Counted from the first letter of the stretch, positions 17,849 through 26,616 are shown. The stretch is 64,000 nt of DNA from an uncultured Acidimicrobiales bacterium (GCA_937922785.1 CALAJQ010000005.1:1-64000), one strand, 5' to 3'. The notes: generated by a model not told the origin, from the sequence alone. Program-made: numbers and translations.

Positions 17849-19654
17849 ATGAACACCAAGGCTGAAATCGACACACGAGTAGCCGGGCAAACCGTTCCGA
17901 TGCGCTTCCTCTCGACCGTTGCCGACCACGGAGACAAGGTTGCCCTTCGCTGGAAGAACGCAGATGACTCGTGGTCTGAAATGACCTACACCGAGATGGC
18001 GGCCACCACAGCTCGGGTTGCGGCTGGTCTGCGTTCAGTCGGGGTTGATAAGGGCGACATGGTCATGCTCATGTTCAAGAACAACCACGAGTTCCACATC
18101 GTGGACTTGGCATGTTTGTTCCTGGGCGCAACTCCGGTGAGTATCTACAACTCATCATCCACTGAACAGATCGTTTACTTGTGCAATGACGCTGGAGCGT
18201 CGATCGCTGTTGTTGAAGACAAGCCATTCTTTGACGTGTTCTCCAAAGCCCGCCCAGAACTTGCCAAGCTTGAAAAGCTTGGCGTCTGCCACACCGAGGG
18301 CGTGTCCGAGGCTGACTTCAACTATGGCCAGTTGTTGGAAAGCGAACCTTTGGATCTAGAGGCTGAGCTTGGCAATGCGTCTCCGGATGACTTGGCCACT
18401 TTGATTTACACCTCGGGCACTACTGGCCCGTCCAAGGGTGTGATGCTGACCCACTACAACGTTTGTTGGACCGTTGAGTCGATGCTCGACATGATGGTTT
18501 TCCCCGATGGTCCTGCCGGTCAGCGCATCATCTCCTACCTTCCGATGGCCCACATCGCCGAGCGAATGATGGGCTTCTATCAGGCCATATTTGTTGGCTA
18601 CGAAGTGACCTGTTGCCCAGACCCCCGAGACATTGCCACCTATGCCGGGGCAACCAAGCCCAACTTGATGTTTGGTGTGCCCCGAGTCTGGGAGAAGATC
18701 TACGCCGGAGTGAACGCAGCACTTTCGGCAGATCCGGAGAAGGCTAAGGCAGTCGGTGAAGCTCTTGAAGCGGCTGGCCCTATTGCCGAGAAGATGACCT
18801 TGGGCACTGCAAGCAAGGAAGAAATTGAGACCTATGAATTCCTAGATGCCGTGGCATTTTCGACTATTCGTGAGCTTGTTGGATTAGACCAGTTGATTTG
18901 TGCGGTGACTGGCGCAGCCCCAATTCCGGCTGAGATGATGTCTTGGTACCGGACCATCGGCGTGCCGCTTTCTGAGGTGTATGGCCTTTCCGAGACATCA
19001 GGTCCACTCACTTGGGAACCCACCCGCGTGAAGTCGGGATTTGTTGGCCGAGCGATTCCCGGGCTTGATTTGCGCCTAGGCGAAGACGGCGAAGTTCAGT
19101 GTCGTGGTGGCAACGTTTTCCAGGGTTACCTGAACCAGGCTGAGAAGACCGCCGAAGTTCTTGACGACGAAGGCTGGTTCTCGACCGGTGACATTGGTGT
19201 GATTGATGACGAGGGCTACCTCAAGATCGTTGACCGGAAGAAGGAACTGATCATTACCGCAGGCGGCAAGAACTTGTCACCTTCGAATCTCGAGTCGTCG
19301 CTGAAGATGATCCCACTTGTGGGTCAGGCAATCGCCATTGGTGACCAGCGTCCGTTTGTTTCGGCCCTGTGTGTGCTTGATCCTGAGTATGCGGCCACCT
19401 GGGCCGCCAGCAAAGGCATCGAGTACAGCTCGATGGAAGAGCTAGCTGATCATCCTGATGTTCAAGCCGAGATTGATGCGTGCCTTGAGGACGCCATGGC
19501 CAGCTTTAACAACGCTGAGCGAGTGAAGAAAGTGAAGGTGTTGGGCGACGAGTGGATGCCTGACACTGACCTGCTGACGCCAACATCGAAGCTGAAGCGT
19601 CGTGGAATTCACACACGATTCCAGGCTGAAATCGAAGCACTTTACGCTCGCTAA
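17849..19654 (+). CDS. Long-chain acyl-CoA synthetase (AMP-forming, FadD15-like)
   Basis: The 601-residue adenylate-forming enzyme activates fatty acids to acyl-CoA. Motifs are LIYTSGTTGPSKGVMLTH (P-loop), VYGLSETSGPLTW, GWFSTGDIG and the catalytic-Lys region DRKKELIITAGGKNLSPSNLE, typical of the long-chain/bubblegum subgroup. ATG 17849 is chosen because AAGAAGG lies at a usable distance upstream and residues before it are not family-like. The 1.8-kb gene stands alone on the plus strand. Confidence 0.93.
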   Translation: MNTKAEIDTRVAGQTVPMRFLSTVADHGDKVALRWKNADDSWSEMTYTEMAATTARVAAGLRSVGVDKGDMVMLMFKNNHEFHIVDLACLFLGATPVSIYNSSSTEQIVYLCNDAGASIAVVEDKPFFDVFSKARPELAKLEKLGVCHTEGVSEADFNYGQLLESEPLDLEAELGNASPDDLATLIYTSGTTGPSKGVMLTHYNVCWTVESMLDMMVFPDGPAGQRIISYLPMAHIAERMMGFYQAIFVGYEVTCCPDPRDIATYAGATKPNLMFGVPRVWEKIYAGVNAALSADPEKAKAVGEALEAAGPIAEKMTLGTASKEEIETYEFLDAVAFSTIRELVGLDQLICAVTGAAPIPAEMMSWYRTIGVPLSEVYGLSETSGPLTWEPTRVKSGFVGRAIPGLDLRLGEDGEVQCRGGNVFQGYLNQAEKTAEVLDDEGWFSTGDIGVIDDEGYLKIVDRKKELIITAGGKNLSPSNLESSLKMIPLVGQAIAIGDQRPFVSALCVLDPEYAATWAASKGIEYSSMEELADHPDVQAEIDACLEDAMASFNNAERVKKVKVLGDEWMPDTDLLTPTSKLKRRGIHTRFQAEIEALYAR

Positions 19655-19727
19655 AGGCCTCCAAACAAACACTGTGGCGCTGACGCGGGTGGCCCCTTGT
19701 CAAAACACGGCTGAACGGTGGCGCCGT

Positions 19728-19733
19728 TAAGAT
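19728..19733 (+). promoter_or_regulatory. Putative -10 box (TAAGAT) of the PAC2 gene
   Basis: TAAGAT ends 6 nt before ATG 19740, which fits a leaderless transcript. Confidence 0.4.
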
Positions 19734-19739
19734 CGAACT

Positions 19740-20612
19740 ATGACCGAGGTGGAGTTTTTTGACGCACCCAGGCTGCAGCGGCCGCTGCTTCTGATTGCTT
19801 TTGCAGGCTTGTTTGACGCGGCTGAGGCGGCAACTGATGCCCTTGCTTGGATCAAGGATCGGTCCGAGGCCGAGAAGTACGCAGTGATCTCTAGCGAGGG
19901 TTTCGTTAACTTCCAGCAGGCCCGACCTCGCGCTCGATTTGATAGCGACGGAAACCGAAAGATCGATTGGCCCGACACAACCGTTTGGTCATGTCGCCGG
20001 CCCGGCACACGCGATGTCCTGGTCATGCTCGGTGTGGAACCTCACCTCAGGTGGCAGTCCTACGCTGACGCAGTCCTGTCTGTAGCGCGCAGCAGTGGGG
20101 CAGAGATGGTTATAACCGTCGGTTCGATGATTTCGATGGTGCCCCACACCCGGCCTCTTGCTGTTACTGGCAGCGCCGCCGACCCGGAACTGTCTCGACG
20201 CCTGAACCTCGCCAACCCGACTTACCAAGGGCCTACCGGTCTGGTTGGGGTGCTCAACCAGCGCCTCGACGCCGCTCGTTTCCCCGTGGTTTCGCTGAGG
20301 GTTTCGATTCCTCACTACGTGCCTAGCCCGCCTAACCCCAAGGCCACTAGGGCCTTGCTGCGGCGACTTCAGCAGACGATGGGTCTAGAGACCGGTTATG
20401 AGGAACTCGATCCTGCGGTCAGTGAGTGGGCGATGCGGGTAGATCAAGCGGTAGCGGCCGATGGCGACAGTCGAGAGTATGTGACAGGGCTTGAGCACCA
20501 AGTTGACTCTGACGAGCAGCTGTTACCCAAAGGCGATGACCTCGCAGCTGAACTGGAGGCGTTCTTAAGAGAGCGAAGCGACGGCAACCCCGACGAAGGC
20601 GACCAGCCCTAA
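19740..20612 (+). CDS. PAC2-family protein
   Basis: The 290-residue protein matches the bacterial PAC2 (proteasome assembly chaperone-like) family, which is common in actinobacteria. Family-like stretches are LLIAFAGLFDAAEAATDALAW, the repeated DVLVMLGVEPHLRWQSY, and SVARSSGAEMVITVGSMISM followed by VPHTRPLAVTGSA. The C-terminal 60 residues are acidic and probably disordered. The molecular role in bacteria is not established; these proteins often accompany the mycobacterial-type proteasome, whose genes are not visible here. It converges on aroC with a 6-nt gap. Confidence 0.87.
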   Translation: MTEVEFFDAPRLQRPLLLIAFAGLFDAAEAATDALAWIKDRSEAEKYAVISSEGFVNFQQARPRARFDSDGNRKIDWPDTTVWSCRRPGTRDVLVMLGVEPHLRWQSYADAVLSVARSSGAEMVITVGSMISMVPHTRPLAVTGSAADPELSRRLNLANPTYQGPTGLVGVLNQRLDAARFPVVSLRVSIPHYVPSPPNPKATRALLRRLQQTMGLETGYEELDPAVSEWAMRVDQAVAADGDSREYVTGLEHQVDSDEQLLPKGDDLAAELEAFLRERSDGNPDEGDQP

Positions 20613-20618
20613 GAGCGT

Positions 20619-21704
20619 CTACAGGACGTCGAGGGCTTTTTGGCGAAGCCAGTGATCGGCGAGAACAAGCGCAATCATCGACTCAACCATGATGATGGCC
20701 CTGGGAAGAACACATGGATCGTGTCGACCTTTGGCGGCTAGCTTTACGGCTTTGCCGTCTGTGTTGACGGTGTCCTGCTCTGAAGAGATAGTGGCCGTTG
20801 GTTTAAAGGCGATCCGACCAGTAATTGCTGCGCCGTTCGACATGCCGCCTTGGATACCACCTGAGTTGTTTGTTGCAGTCTCGGGCTTTCCATCGGCTCC
20901 CGGAGTGAAGGCGTCGTTGTGGGAAAGCCCTGTCATCTGAGTGCCCGCAAATCCTGACCCGATCTCAAATCCTTTGGTTGCCGGCAAGCTCATGAGCGCC
21001 TTGGCCAGATCAGCATCGAGCTTGTCAAAGACTGGCTCGCCCAACCCAACAGGCACGTTTCGCACCACAAACTTCACAACTCCGCCCAGCGAGTCACCGT
21101 CACGTCGGGCTTGTTCGATTGCACTGGCCATCGCGTCGGCTGCTTCGGGATCTGGGCAACGGGTCGGATGGCCTTCGACCATTTCGCTGGTGACAACTTC
21201 GCTGTCTACCGATGCATTGATCGTGTGAACCTCGTCAACCCAGGCAACGATTTCAACTCCGGTGCCCACTGTCAGAAGTTTGCGAGCGATGGCTGCGGCT
21301 GCGACCCGGCCAATGGTCTCGCGAGCTGAAGACCGTCCGCCGCCGCGGTGGTCACGGATTCCGAACTTGGCCTCGTAGGTGTAATCGGCGTGGCTGGGTC
21401 TGTAGAGGTCCTTCAGGTGGTCATAAGCGCCGCTGTTGTGGTCTGCGTTGCGCACTACAAGGGCTATCGATGTTCCAGTTGTCTGGCCTTCAAACAGGCC
21501 AGACAAAACTTCAACCTGATCTGCCTCGTCACGCTGAGTTACAAGCCTTGATTGCCCTGGACGTCGTTTGTCCAGTTCAGCCTGAATCTCCTCTGCCGAT
21601 ATCTCAAGCCTCGGTGGACAGCCGTCAACTATGACACCGACGGCAGGGCCGTGGCTTTCGCCAAAGGTCGCTATGCGGAATAGGGTGCCAAAATTCGAGC
21701 TCAC
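20619..21704 (-). CDS. aroC: Chorismate synthase
   Basis: This FMN-dependent lyase converts EPSP to chorismate, the final shikimate-pathway step. The product supplies the TrpG/PabA enzyme encoded at 7727-8311. Signatures are [16 protein letters not shown] at the N terminus, [18 protein letters not shown], and GNKP-like [15 protein letters not shown] near the end. GTG 21704 gives 361 residues, the usual length; the longer open frame upstream adds 48 unrelated residues. TACCTT lies 7 nt upstream. The ferredoxin gene is divergent. Confidence 0.95.
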   Translation of the reverse strand: MSSNFGTLFRIATFGESHGPAVGVIVDGCPPRLEISAEEIQAELDKRRPGQSRLVTQRDEADQVEVLSGLFEGQTTGTSIALVVRNADHNSGAYDHLKDLYRPSHADYTYEAKFGIRDHRGGGRSSARETIGRVAAAAIARKLLTVGTGVEIVAWVDEVHTINASVDSEVVTSEMVEGHPTRCPDPEAADAMASAIEQARRDGDSLGGVVKFVVRNVPVGLGEPVFDKLDADLAKALMSLPATKGFEIGSGFAGTQMTGLSHNDAFTPGADGKPETATNNSGGIQGGMSNGAAITGRIAFKPTATISSEQDTVNTDGKAVKLAAKGRHDPCVLPRAIIMVESMIALVLADHWLRQKALDVL

Positions 21705-21711
21705 AGCCCCA

Positions 21712-21717
21712 AAGGTA
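21712..21717 (-). promoter_or_regulatory. Putative -10 box (TACCTT) of aroC
   Basis: On the minus strand TACCTT ends 7 nt before GTG 21704. It supports that start and a leaderless mRNA. Confidence 0.4.
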
Positions 21718-21748
21718 GCTTGGTTCGGGTTGTGACCGGGCCGAGTTG

Positions 21749-21754
21749 TACCCT
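21749..21754 (+). promoter_or_regulatory. Putative -10 box (TACCCT) of the ferredoxin gene
   Basis: TACCCT ends 7 nt before ATG 21762, favouring that codon over the GTG at 21720. It is arranged back-to-back with the aroC box. Confidence 0.4.
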
Positions 21755-21761
21755 CATCGGG

Positions 21762-22067
21762 ATGGATGTGCAGATGCCACCTCAATCTCGCCTCAAGGTC
21801 TGGATCGATCAAGACCTCTGTACTGGCGATGGTCTGTGTACCGACCACGCCCCCGAGGTGTTCAGACTTCTTGAAGATGGGATCGCTTACTGCGTGGAAG
21901 GCACCAAGGTCTTTAATGATCCGGGCGGAGCTTCAGAGCTTGCGACCGTTCCGGGTTTTCGCGAGCGGGACGTAATCGAGGCCGCCGCGGAGTGTCCAGG
22001 AGAGTGCATCTTTATTGAGTTTGAGGAAACGCCTCTACTTGAGCTTGATTCGCCTACGCTTTCCTGA
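21762..22067 (+). CDS. Single-cluster ferredoxin
   Basis: The roughly 101-residue protein has the actinobacterial short-ferredoxin pattern: [22 protein letters not shown] supplies Cys-x5-Cys and [13 protein letters not shown] supplies the CP. Such proteins carry a 3Fe-4S cluster, or 4Fe-4S with an extra ligand, and often donate electrons to cytochrome P450s or other oxygenases. No such partner is adjacent. An acidic C-terminal tail follows. The stop overlaps the next start in TGAATG, so it is coupled to the OmpA/BON gene. Confidence 0.87.
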   Translation: MDVQMPPQSRLKVWIDQDLCTGDGLCTDHAPEVFRLLEDGIAYCVEGTKVFNDPGGASELATVPGFRERDVIEAAAECPGECIFIEFEETPLLELDSPTLS

Positions 22068-23309
22068 ATGAGTGACATTGAGAATCTTGACGAAGACGGT
22101 GCAGTCGCAACTGTCTCTGATGACGAGGACCGCGAAGCAGCTATGGCAGCTGGCGTTGATCGCAACGCTACCTATGCCGGCTGGTCATATTTGGCGTTCC
22201 TTTTCGCAGTCTTTCTAGTTCTGGCTCTGCTCGCCTACTCATGCGACGGTGACAGTTCTGGTGGCAACGACGAAACGGGTGCCACTGTTCCAGTGGCTAC
22301 GACTGTTGAAGACGACGCCCCGGCCCCGGCCGCTGCAACTCCGGTTGACTTGGTCTTCCAGGTATCGGGTGACACTGTCACCCTGACCGGCTCGGTTCCC
22401 GACTCCGCCGCTAGGGACCAGCTGGTTCAGCAGGCTCGTGGCATCTACGGCGACGCCAACGTCATCGACGAGCTCACCATCGACGAAGCTACAACAATGG
22501 AAGGCGGCACGATCACAGTTACTGGCGACGCCGCTGACGGCGACGATCGGCCAAATCAATTGCTAGGCGCCAGCGCCGCAGTTGGCGGCATGACTCCGGC
22601 ACTTGACGTCAACTTCGCCGACGCCGAACTCACTCCGGCCGACATCGAATTTGCCGTCGCAACTGACACTGTGACGTTGTCTGGCGTTGTGCCCGACGAG
22701 GCCTCACGCACAAGGCTCATAGGTAACGCCGAAGAGCTTTACGGAGCGGCCAACGTAGATTCAGCGGGTCTAACGGTCGGAAACACAACTTGGGATGGCG
22801 GCCAGATTCGGGTTACTGGACTAGTTGACCCAGGCGATGAGCTGGCCACTGGATTGCAAGACTTGCTCGAGCTCGACAACGCCGGAGTTGCGGTTGCGAA
22901 CACCGTCGAGGTCGACTCCAGCGCTGAGGCGCTTGGTCGCCTTCAGGAGCGTCTGCGGGCCGAATTAGCCGCTGAGCCAATTCAATTTGCTAGCGGTAGC
23001 GCAAACATCTCGCCTGAAAGCGATGAGATTCTTCAGCGAGTTGCCGATGCAATGAACTCGGTGCCAGACATCCCAGTGGAGATTGTCGGGCACACCGACA
23101 ACCAGGGCTCAGGTGCGCTTAACCAAGCTCTGTCTGAAAACAGAGCCAGCGCCGTGCTCAACCGTTTGGTTGAACTGGGTGTGGAGTCTGCTCGCCTTAG
23201 CTCAAGAGGAGCAGGTGCTGCGGAACCAATTGCTTCCAACGACACCGATGAAGGCCGTCAGGAAAACCGGCGTATCGAGTTCATCTTCGAAGGTGCACTC
23301 GCAGAGTAA
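22068..23309 (+). CDS. Membrane-anchored BON-OmpA protein (ArfA/OmpATb-like)
   Basis: The 413-residue protein has an acidic cytoplasmic N terminus, one membrane segment (about 40-60, YLAFLFAVFLVLALLAY), two BON-like repeats (near 95-165 and 190-260) and a C-terminal OmpA peptidoglycan-binding domain (about 300-413). The latter carries QFASGSANISPESDEIL, EIVGHTDNQGS and SSRGAGAAEPIASNDTDEGR. The order TM-BON-OmpA is that of mycobacterial ArfA. It probably tethers the envelope to peptidoglycan. It is translationally coupled to the ferredoxin. Confidence 0.86.
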   Translation: MSDIENLDEDGAVATVSDDEDREAAMAAGVDRNATYAGWSYLAFLFAVFLVLALLAYSCDGDSSGGNDETGATVPVATTVEDDAPAPAAATPVDLVFQVSGDTVTLTGSVPDSAARDQLVQQARGIYGDANVIDELTIDEATTMEGGTITVTGDAADGDDRPNQLLGASAAVGGMTPALDVNFADAELTPADIEFAVATDTVTLSGVVPDEASRTRLIGNAEELYGAANVDSAGLTVGNTTWDGGQIRVTGLVDPGDELATGLQDLLELDNAGVAVANTVEVDSSAEALGRLQERLRAELAAEPIQFASGSANISPESDEILQRVADAMNSVPDIPVEIVGHTDNQGSGALNQALSENRASAVLNRLVELGVESARLSSRGAGAAEPIASNDTDEGRQENRRIEFIFEGALAE

Positions 23310-23373
23310 TCCTTGACTGCCTGAAACGCCTGGCGGGCCGAAACGCACGGCAGGTCGAAACTTTACAGTGGTG

Positions 23374-24030
23374 CTAAGCCCGGAGTCGTCTAAGCAGCGG
23401 CTTCCGGCGCTTGGACGCCCCTGTCGGTCGCCGAACGGTCTGGGGGGTTTGGGCTGCTATGTCAGCCAGGATCTGTTCCAGAATCTTGGGCTCGGCGTAT
23501 TCCTGGCTGGCCATGAATTCCGCTTCAGAGTTGAACACCGAGACCAGATCCTCTGGTTCCTGTTTGATTCTGGATTTGATAGCGAAAGTCGCCCGTTTGA
23601 GTTCGGCTTTAGCACCAGCCTCGGTTGAACCCAAAGCGACCGAGATATCAACAGGGTCAAGGCCCGCAAAGCTGTCAAGGACGTACGCGGCCGCTTCACC
23701 AAAAGGAAGCGACTGAATTAGAGCCAGCGGCGAGTGTCGCATGCTGTTGCTTGTGGGCGTGGGAATCCATTCGGCCTTTAACGTCTCTAGAGACTTTGCT
23801 CTTAGTCGAGCAAGATTTCGAGCCGGGTCATCGGTCAGTCTGTGAGTTGCCATTCCCACGAGGTTCTGCGCAACTATGGACTGGGCCCGTCGAGGCGACC
23901 CGCACAGAACCGCCACTACCTCTGTGACCAGGTCAAACGAATGGTGGAAGACCTTGGAGATAATGACTTCGGCAGACGTGATCTGTCGGCTGGCACTGCC
24001 GAGAGGCGCCTTCTGGGTGGAACTAGGCAT
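23374..24030 (-). CDS. Diverged ECF-sigma-like protein
   Basis: I am not certain of this 218-residue protein. Its middle part, LPFGEAAAYVLDSFAGLDP then VDISVALGSTEAGAKAELKRA, follows the layout of sigma-70 region 4: helix, turn, LG-S-x-G, then basic helix. The upstream HHSFDLVTEVVAVLCGSPRRAQSIV resembles the start of region 2. A poorly conserved linker and a basic C terminus (SKRRKPLLRRLRA) are unusual. It may be a degenerate ECF sigma factor or a DNA-binding relative. It is divergent from the SH3b gene. Confidence 0.5.
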   Translation of the reverse strand: MPSSTQKAPLGSASRQITSAEVIISKVFHHSFDLVTEVVAVLCGSPRRAQSIVAQNLVGMATHRLTDDPARNLARLRAKSLETLKAEWIPTPTSNSMRHSPLALIQSLPFGEAAAYVLDSFAGLDPVDISVALGSTEAGAKAELKRATFAIKSRIKQEPEDLVSVFNSEAEFMASQEYAEPKILEQILADIAAQTPQTVRRPTGASKRRKPLLRRLRA

Positions 24031-24100
24031 GCATCTCTATCGGCGGTAAAGCTTCTTCAACAAGCAGATGGAAGAAGATAATCTGGGGATTACTTTTGCG

Positions 24101-24109
24101 TTATCCACA
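24101..24109 (+). promoter_or_regulatory. DnaA-box-like site
   Basis: A perfect TTATCCACA sits in the 196-nt divergent gap between the sigma-like gene and the SH3b gene, followed by a second near-match (AATCCACAG) 2 nt later. Confidence 0.4.
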
Positions 24110-24226
24110 CAATCCACAGAGAAATACACAGGTGTAATTACGTGGGCGGACTTCCAGGGTATGTCTAGGTAGAAATGCCTGGCGAACTAAGTTGATTCAA
24201 CTGTCACGCCAACAGAGAGGGTCAGA

Positions 24227-25180
24227 GTGCAGAGGCATCAGTCCACAAGCCGATCTCGATCGGTCTTGACCCGTGCTTGTACGCAGTCTGTTCTAATAAC
24301 GTCGGCGTGTTTCCTGTGGCTTGTCACCCCAGTTGCTGCCCAGGTTGTGGATAATGGAACCTTCGTTGATTCCCTCGAATGTGCTGACGTTTTTGTTGAC
24401 GGCGTTGATGCCAACGATTCACTAAACGTCAGGGAGGGCCCAGGAGTTCAATTCACGATCGTGCTTACCCTCGAACCCGCAGCTCCGGCGGTGGCAACCG
24501 GACTGACTAGTCCCGTGGGTAGCGGAACTTGGTATCAAATTGGTATTGGGAGCTGTGAACCGGTTGGCTGGGTCAACTCCAGCTTTCTTGGCACAGAAGG
24601 CACAGAAAGCACAGAAGGTGCAGTTGGTGACCCAGTTCCGACTACCGCAACCGATGCGGTGGGTGGCGGCGAAAGCGACGGTGAGCAAGTTGGAGCTGAT
24701 CAGAGTCAGCCACTAGGCGACTCGCCCACAACTGAGGATTTGGGTGAAGTGTCTGAATCGTCCGGCTCAGACCTTGAACTGAGCCCACTGGCCACGGCAT
24801 TGTTGGTCCTTGGGCTACTCGGGCTGATCACTGGAGTGACGATGTTTGTGCGTGGGCGACACACCGCTATCGACGAAGGTCCGCCGCCGGGCATGGTTGG
24901 TCCACCTGGAGGTCCTTACTTCTTGGCTCGGGTTGACTCCAGAACCGCCGCTCCGAGAACAATCACTATCGGACGTGCCCCCGAGCCGACGCCCACTAGG
25001 CGATCAAATGATCCGGCTGTTCGTGCCGATGAAGGTCCTGAAAGTGCGTTCCCGCATATCCCAGACTTGTCTTCAGAAGTGCCCGAAAACGCCGATGAAA
25101 TTACAAGTCCGGCAGTAAGATTGTTCGGGCCCAGTTCTTTCGGCGCAATAAACGGCGCAGAAGATGAAATTGGCAGCTAG
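24227..25180 (+). CDS. Secreted/membrane SH3b-domain protein
   Basis: The 317-residue protein starts at GTG 24227 after GAGAGGGTCAGA. It has a signal peptide (about 17-40, ending PVAAQ), then an SH3b-like domain (about 50-125) with DSLNVREGPGVQFTIV and a closing GWVNSSFL. An acidic Ser/Thr/Gly-rich linker follows, then a membrane segment near 187-207 (LATALLVLGLLGLITGVTMFV) and a cytoplasmic, Pro-rich tail. SH3b domains commonly bind cell-wall peptides, so an envelope-sensing or anchoring role is plausible. No partner is evident. Confidence 0.75.
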   Translation: MQRHQSTSRSRSVLTRACTQSVLITSACFLWLVTPVAAQVVDNGTFVDSLECADVFVDGVDANDSLNVREGPGVQFTIVLTLEPAAPAVATGLTSPVGSGTWYQIGIGSCEPVGWVNSSFLGTEGTESTEGAVGDPVPTTATDAVGGGESDGEQVGADQSQPLGDSPTTEDLGEVSESSGSDLELSPLATALLVLGLLGLITGVTMFVRGRHTAIDEGPPPGMVGPPGGPYFLARVDSRTAAPRTITIGRAPEPTPTRRSNDPAVRADEGPESAFPHIPDLSSEVPENADEITSPAVRLFGPSSFGAINGAEDEIGS

Positions 25181-25195
25181 ATTGAATGACCCTTA

Positions 25196-25268
25196 GGGGC
25201 CTTAGCTCAGTTGGTAGAGCGCCTGCTTTGCAAGCAGGATGTCGGGAGTTCGATTCTCCCAGGCTCCA
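25196..25268 (+). tRNA. tRNA-Ala (anticodon TGC)
   Basis: The 73-nt cloverleaf has acceptor GGGGCCT pairing with AGGCTCC, D arm TAGCTCAGTTGGTAGAGC, anticodon loop TTTGCAA (anticodon TGC), T arm with GTTCGATTC and discriminator A. CCA is not encoded. Confidence 0.97.
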
Positions 25269-25271
25269 CGT

Positions 25272-25316
25272 TTTCTGCCCCTGGCGGGGCAGAAACTAGA
25301 GTTGCAGCGCAACTCT
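25272..25316 (+). terminator. Hairpins downstream of tRNA-Ala
   Basis: A perfect 10-bp stem (arms TTTCTGCCCC and GGGGCAGAAA, 4-nt loop) at 25272-25295 is followed by a 7-bp stem (AGAGTTG/CAACTCT) at 25298-25316. A partial copy of the first hairpin recurs at 25331-25348. There is no long T run, so terminator activity is an inference. Confidence 0.5.
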
Positions 25317-25396
25317 CCAGAACCACAAGTTTTCTGCCCCTGGCGGGCAACTCCGCGAAACCAGGCGCTTTCTGAACCCAGAGCGGGGCATCAAAC

Positions 25397-25402
25397 TAGA
25401 GT
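25397..25402 (+). promoter_or_regulatory. Putative -10 box (TAGAGT) of the alpha/beta hydrolase
   Basis: TAGAGT ends 6 nt before GTG 25409 and lacks a Shine-Dalgarno sequence downstream, consistent with leaderless initiation. Confidence 0.35.
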
Positions 25403-25408
25403 TGGCTT

Positions 25409-26020
25409 GTGGCTGAGCTTTTTGTTTCTACTGTTGATGGTGAGTCGCTTCAGGCTGAGCTGTACTTGCCGGAGTCGGTCAGTGCCGCTGTTGTCATTAC
25501 CCATCCTCATCCTCAAATGGGTGGCGACATGTTCACACCAGTTCCAGCGGGGTTCTTTGGCGCAATGCTCCACACCAACGTGGCGGCCCTGCGCTTTAAC
25601 TTTCGTGGCACCGGGCAGTCTTCGGGAACCCATGACAAAGGCGGAGCCGAGCGCCTCGACGTAGCCGCGGCAGTTGAACATCTCGCTCAAGCCGCGCCCG
25701 ATGTGCCGCTCTATGTTGCAGGTTGGTCATTTGGGGCCGATGTTGCCCTCACTCTTGATGACGAACGCATCGCCGGATGGTTTATGGCTGCTCCGCCGCT
25801 ATCGGTAGTTGATCCGGCTGATATGGCAGCGCAGAACTCCAAGGCCCCAAAAGTATTGGCCATTGGCGAGAACGATCAGTTCAATCCGCCGGGAAAGGCC
25901 TCAGCGACAGTGGCTGAGTGGCAGAACATTTCGGTGAAGACCATCGACGGTGCTGATCACTTTTTTGGCGCCCATCTTCCTGGTCTCGTTGACAAATTCA
26001 CCAGCTTTGTCACCGCCTAG
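25409..26020 (+). CDS. Alpha/beta hydrolase (small, YfhR/DUF-type)
   Basis: This 203-residue alpha/beta-hydrolase resembles the compact family with HPHPQMGGDM near the N terminus (oxyanion region), LRFNFRGTGQSSG, nucleophile elbow GWSFGAD (Ser at the centre) and a late DHFFGAHL that would supply the catalytic His. An Asp in ENDQF is the likely acid. The substrate is unknown. It precedes the CMD-type TGA-containing gene by 72 nt on the same strand, so the two may be cotranscribed. Confidence 0.85.
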   Translation: MAELFVSTVDGESLQAELYLPESVSAAVVITHPHPQMGGDMFTPVPAGFFGAMLHTNVAALRFNFRGTGQSSGTHDKGGAERLDVAAAVEHLAQAAPDVPLYVAGWSFGADVALTLDDERIAGWFMAAPPLSVVDPADMAAQNSKAPKVLAIGENDQFNPPGKASATVAEWQNISVKTIDGADHFFGAHLPGLVDKFTSFVTA

Positions 26021-26092
26021 CTTCTGCTGGACTGGGATTCATGCCGGGCAGTGGTCTGGAAAATCCCTGGGTCCTTCAGCCAAACTGTTCTC

Positions 26093-26596
26093 ATGGGCAT
26101 GCTCACCACACTAAAAGTCTTCCGCCGGGGTCCCGCCAGGCCGGGACCGGTCAGGCAAGCGGCGAAACACAAACCCACTGCGTTCGGGAAGATGGCGATG
26201 GAGCGCTGGGTGGCATTTAGCCGCTCAGTGGACGACCGACTCAAGACCATCGCCCAGCTCCGAGCGTCGGCCATCATCGGATGTATGTGGTGACACGATC
26301 TGGGAACTGCGCTCGGCCGTGAGCTGGGCCTCGATCAAGACACCATCGATGGAATCGCCGACTGGCGAGCAACCGACAAACTGAACGACCTAGAGAGACT
26401 TGTTGCCGAATACGCCGAAGCCTTAACGGTGACGCCGGCGTCGGTGGACGATGACCTTCGTAGTCGAATCGCTGCGAACTTCTCCGAAAAGCAAGTGGTC
26501 GAACTTACCCACTTCATTGCTTGGGAAAATGCTCGGGCTCGGTTCAACCGAGGGTTCGACATTCAACCCGACGGCTACACCCAAATTTCGAACTGA
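26093..26596 (+). CDS. CMD/AhpD-type protein, candidate selenoprotein (in-frame TGA at 26291)
   Basis: One frame runs from ATG 26093 (or GTG 26051) to TGA 26594, interrupted only by TGA 26291-26293. Read through, it gives 167 residues with the carboxymuconolactone-decarboxylase fold order: basic N terminus, helices, a redox motif IIGCMW-(TGA)-HDLG, then a C-terminal half with RLVAEYAEALT and VVELTHFIAWENARARFNRG, typical of AhpD/CMD relatives. Family members read CxWC at the motif, so the TGA replaces the second redox Cys (residue 67). A hairpin with a GG-starting apical loop begins 3 nt after it. Selenocysteine insertion is the best explanation; a point-mutated pseudogene is the alternative. 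It would act as a thiol-dependent peroxidase or decarboxylase-like enzyme; substrate unknown. Confidence 0.75.
26297..26336 (+). promoter_or_regulatory. Candidate bacterial SECIS hairpin of the CMD/AhpD gene
   Basis: The apical stem is GCTC/GAGC around loop GGCCGT (26315-26320). Below it, GATC and GGG on the 5' side can pair with CCT and GATC on the 3' side around internal loops. The loop starts 21 nt after the TGA and begins with GG. Bacterial SECIS elements are described as a short stem with a G early in the apical loop, roughly 16-37 nt from the UGA. Hand-folded only. Confidence 0.55.
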
Positions 26597-26616
26597 CCGC
26601 TCCAACAACCGCATTC

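Noticed and set aside
25239-25664. Plus-strand frame overlapping tRNA-Ala and the hydrolase
   Set aside because: It begins inside the tRNA and runs out of frame through a clear alpha/beta-hydrolase gene.
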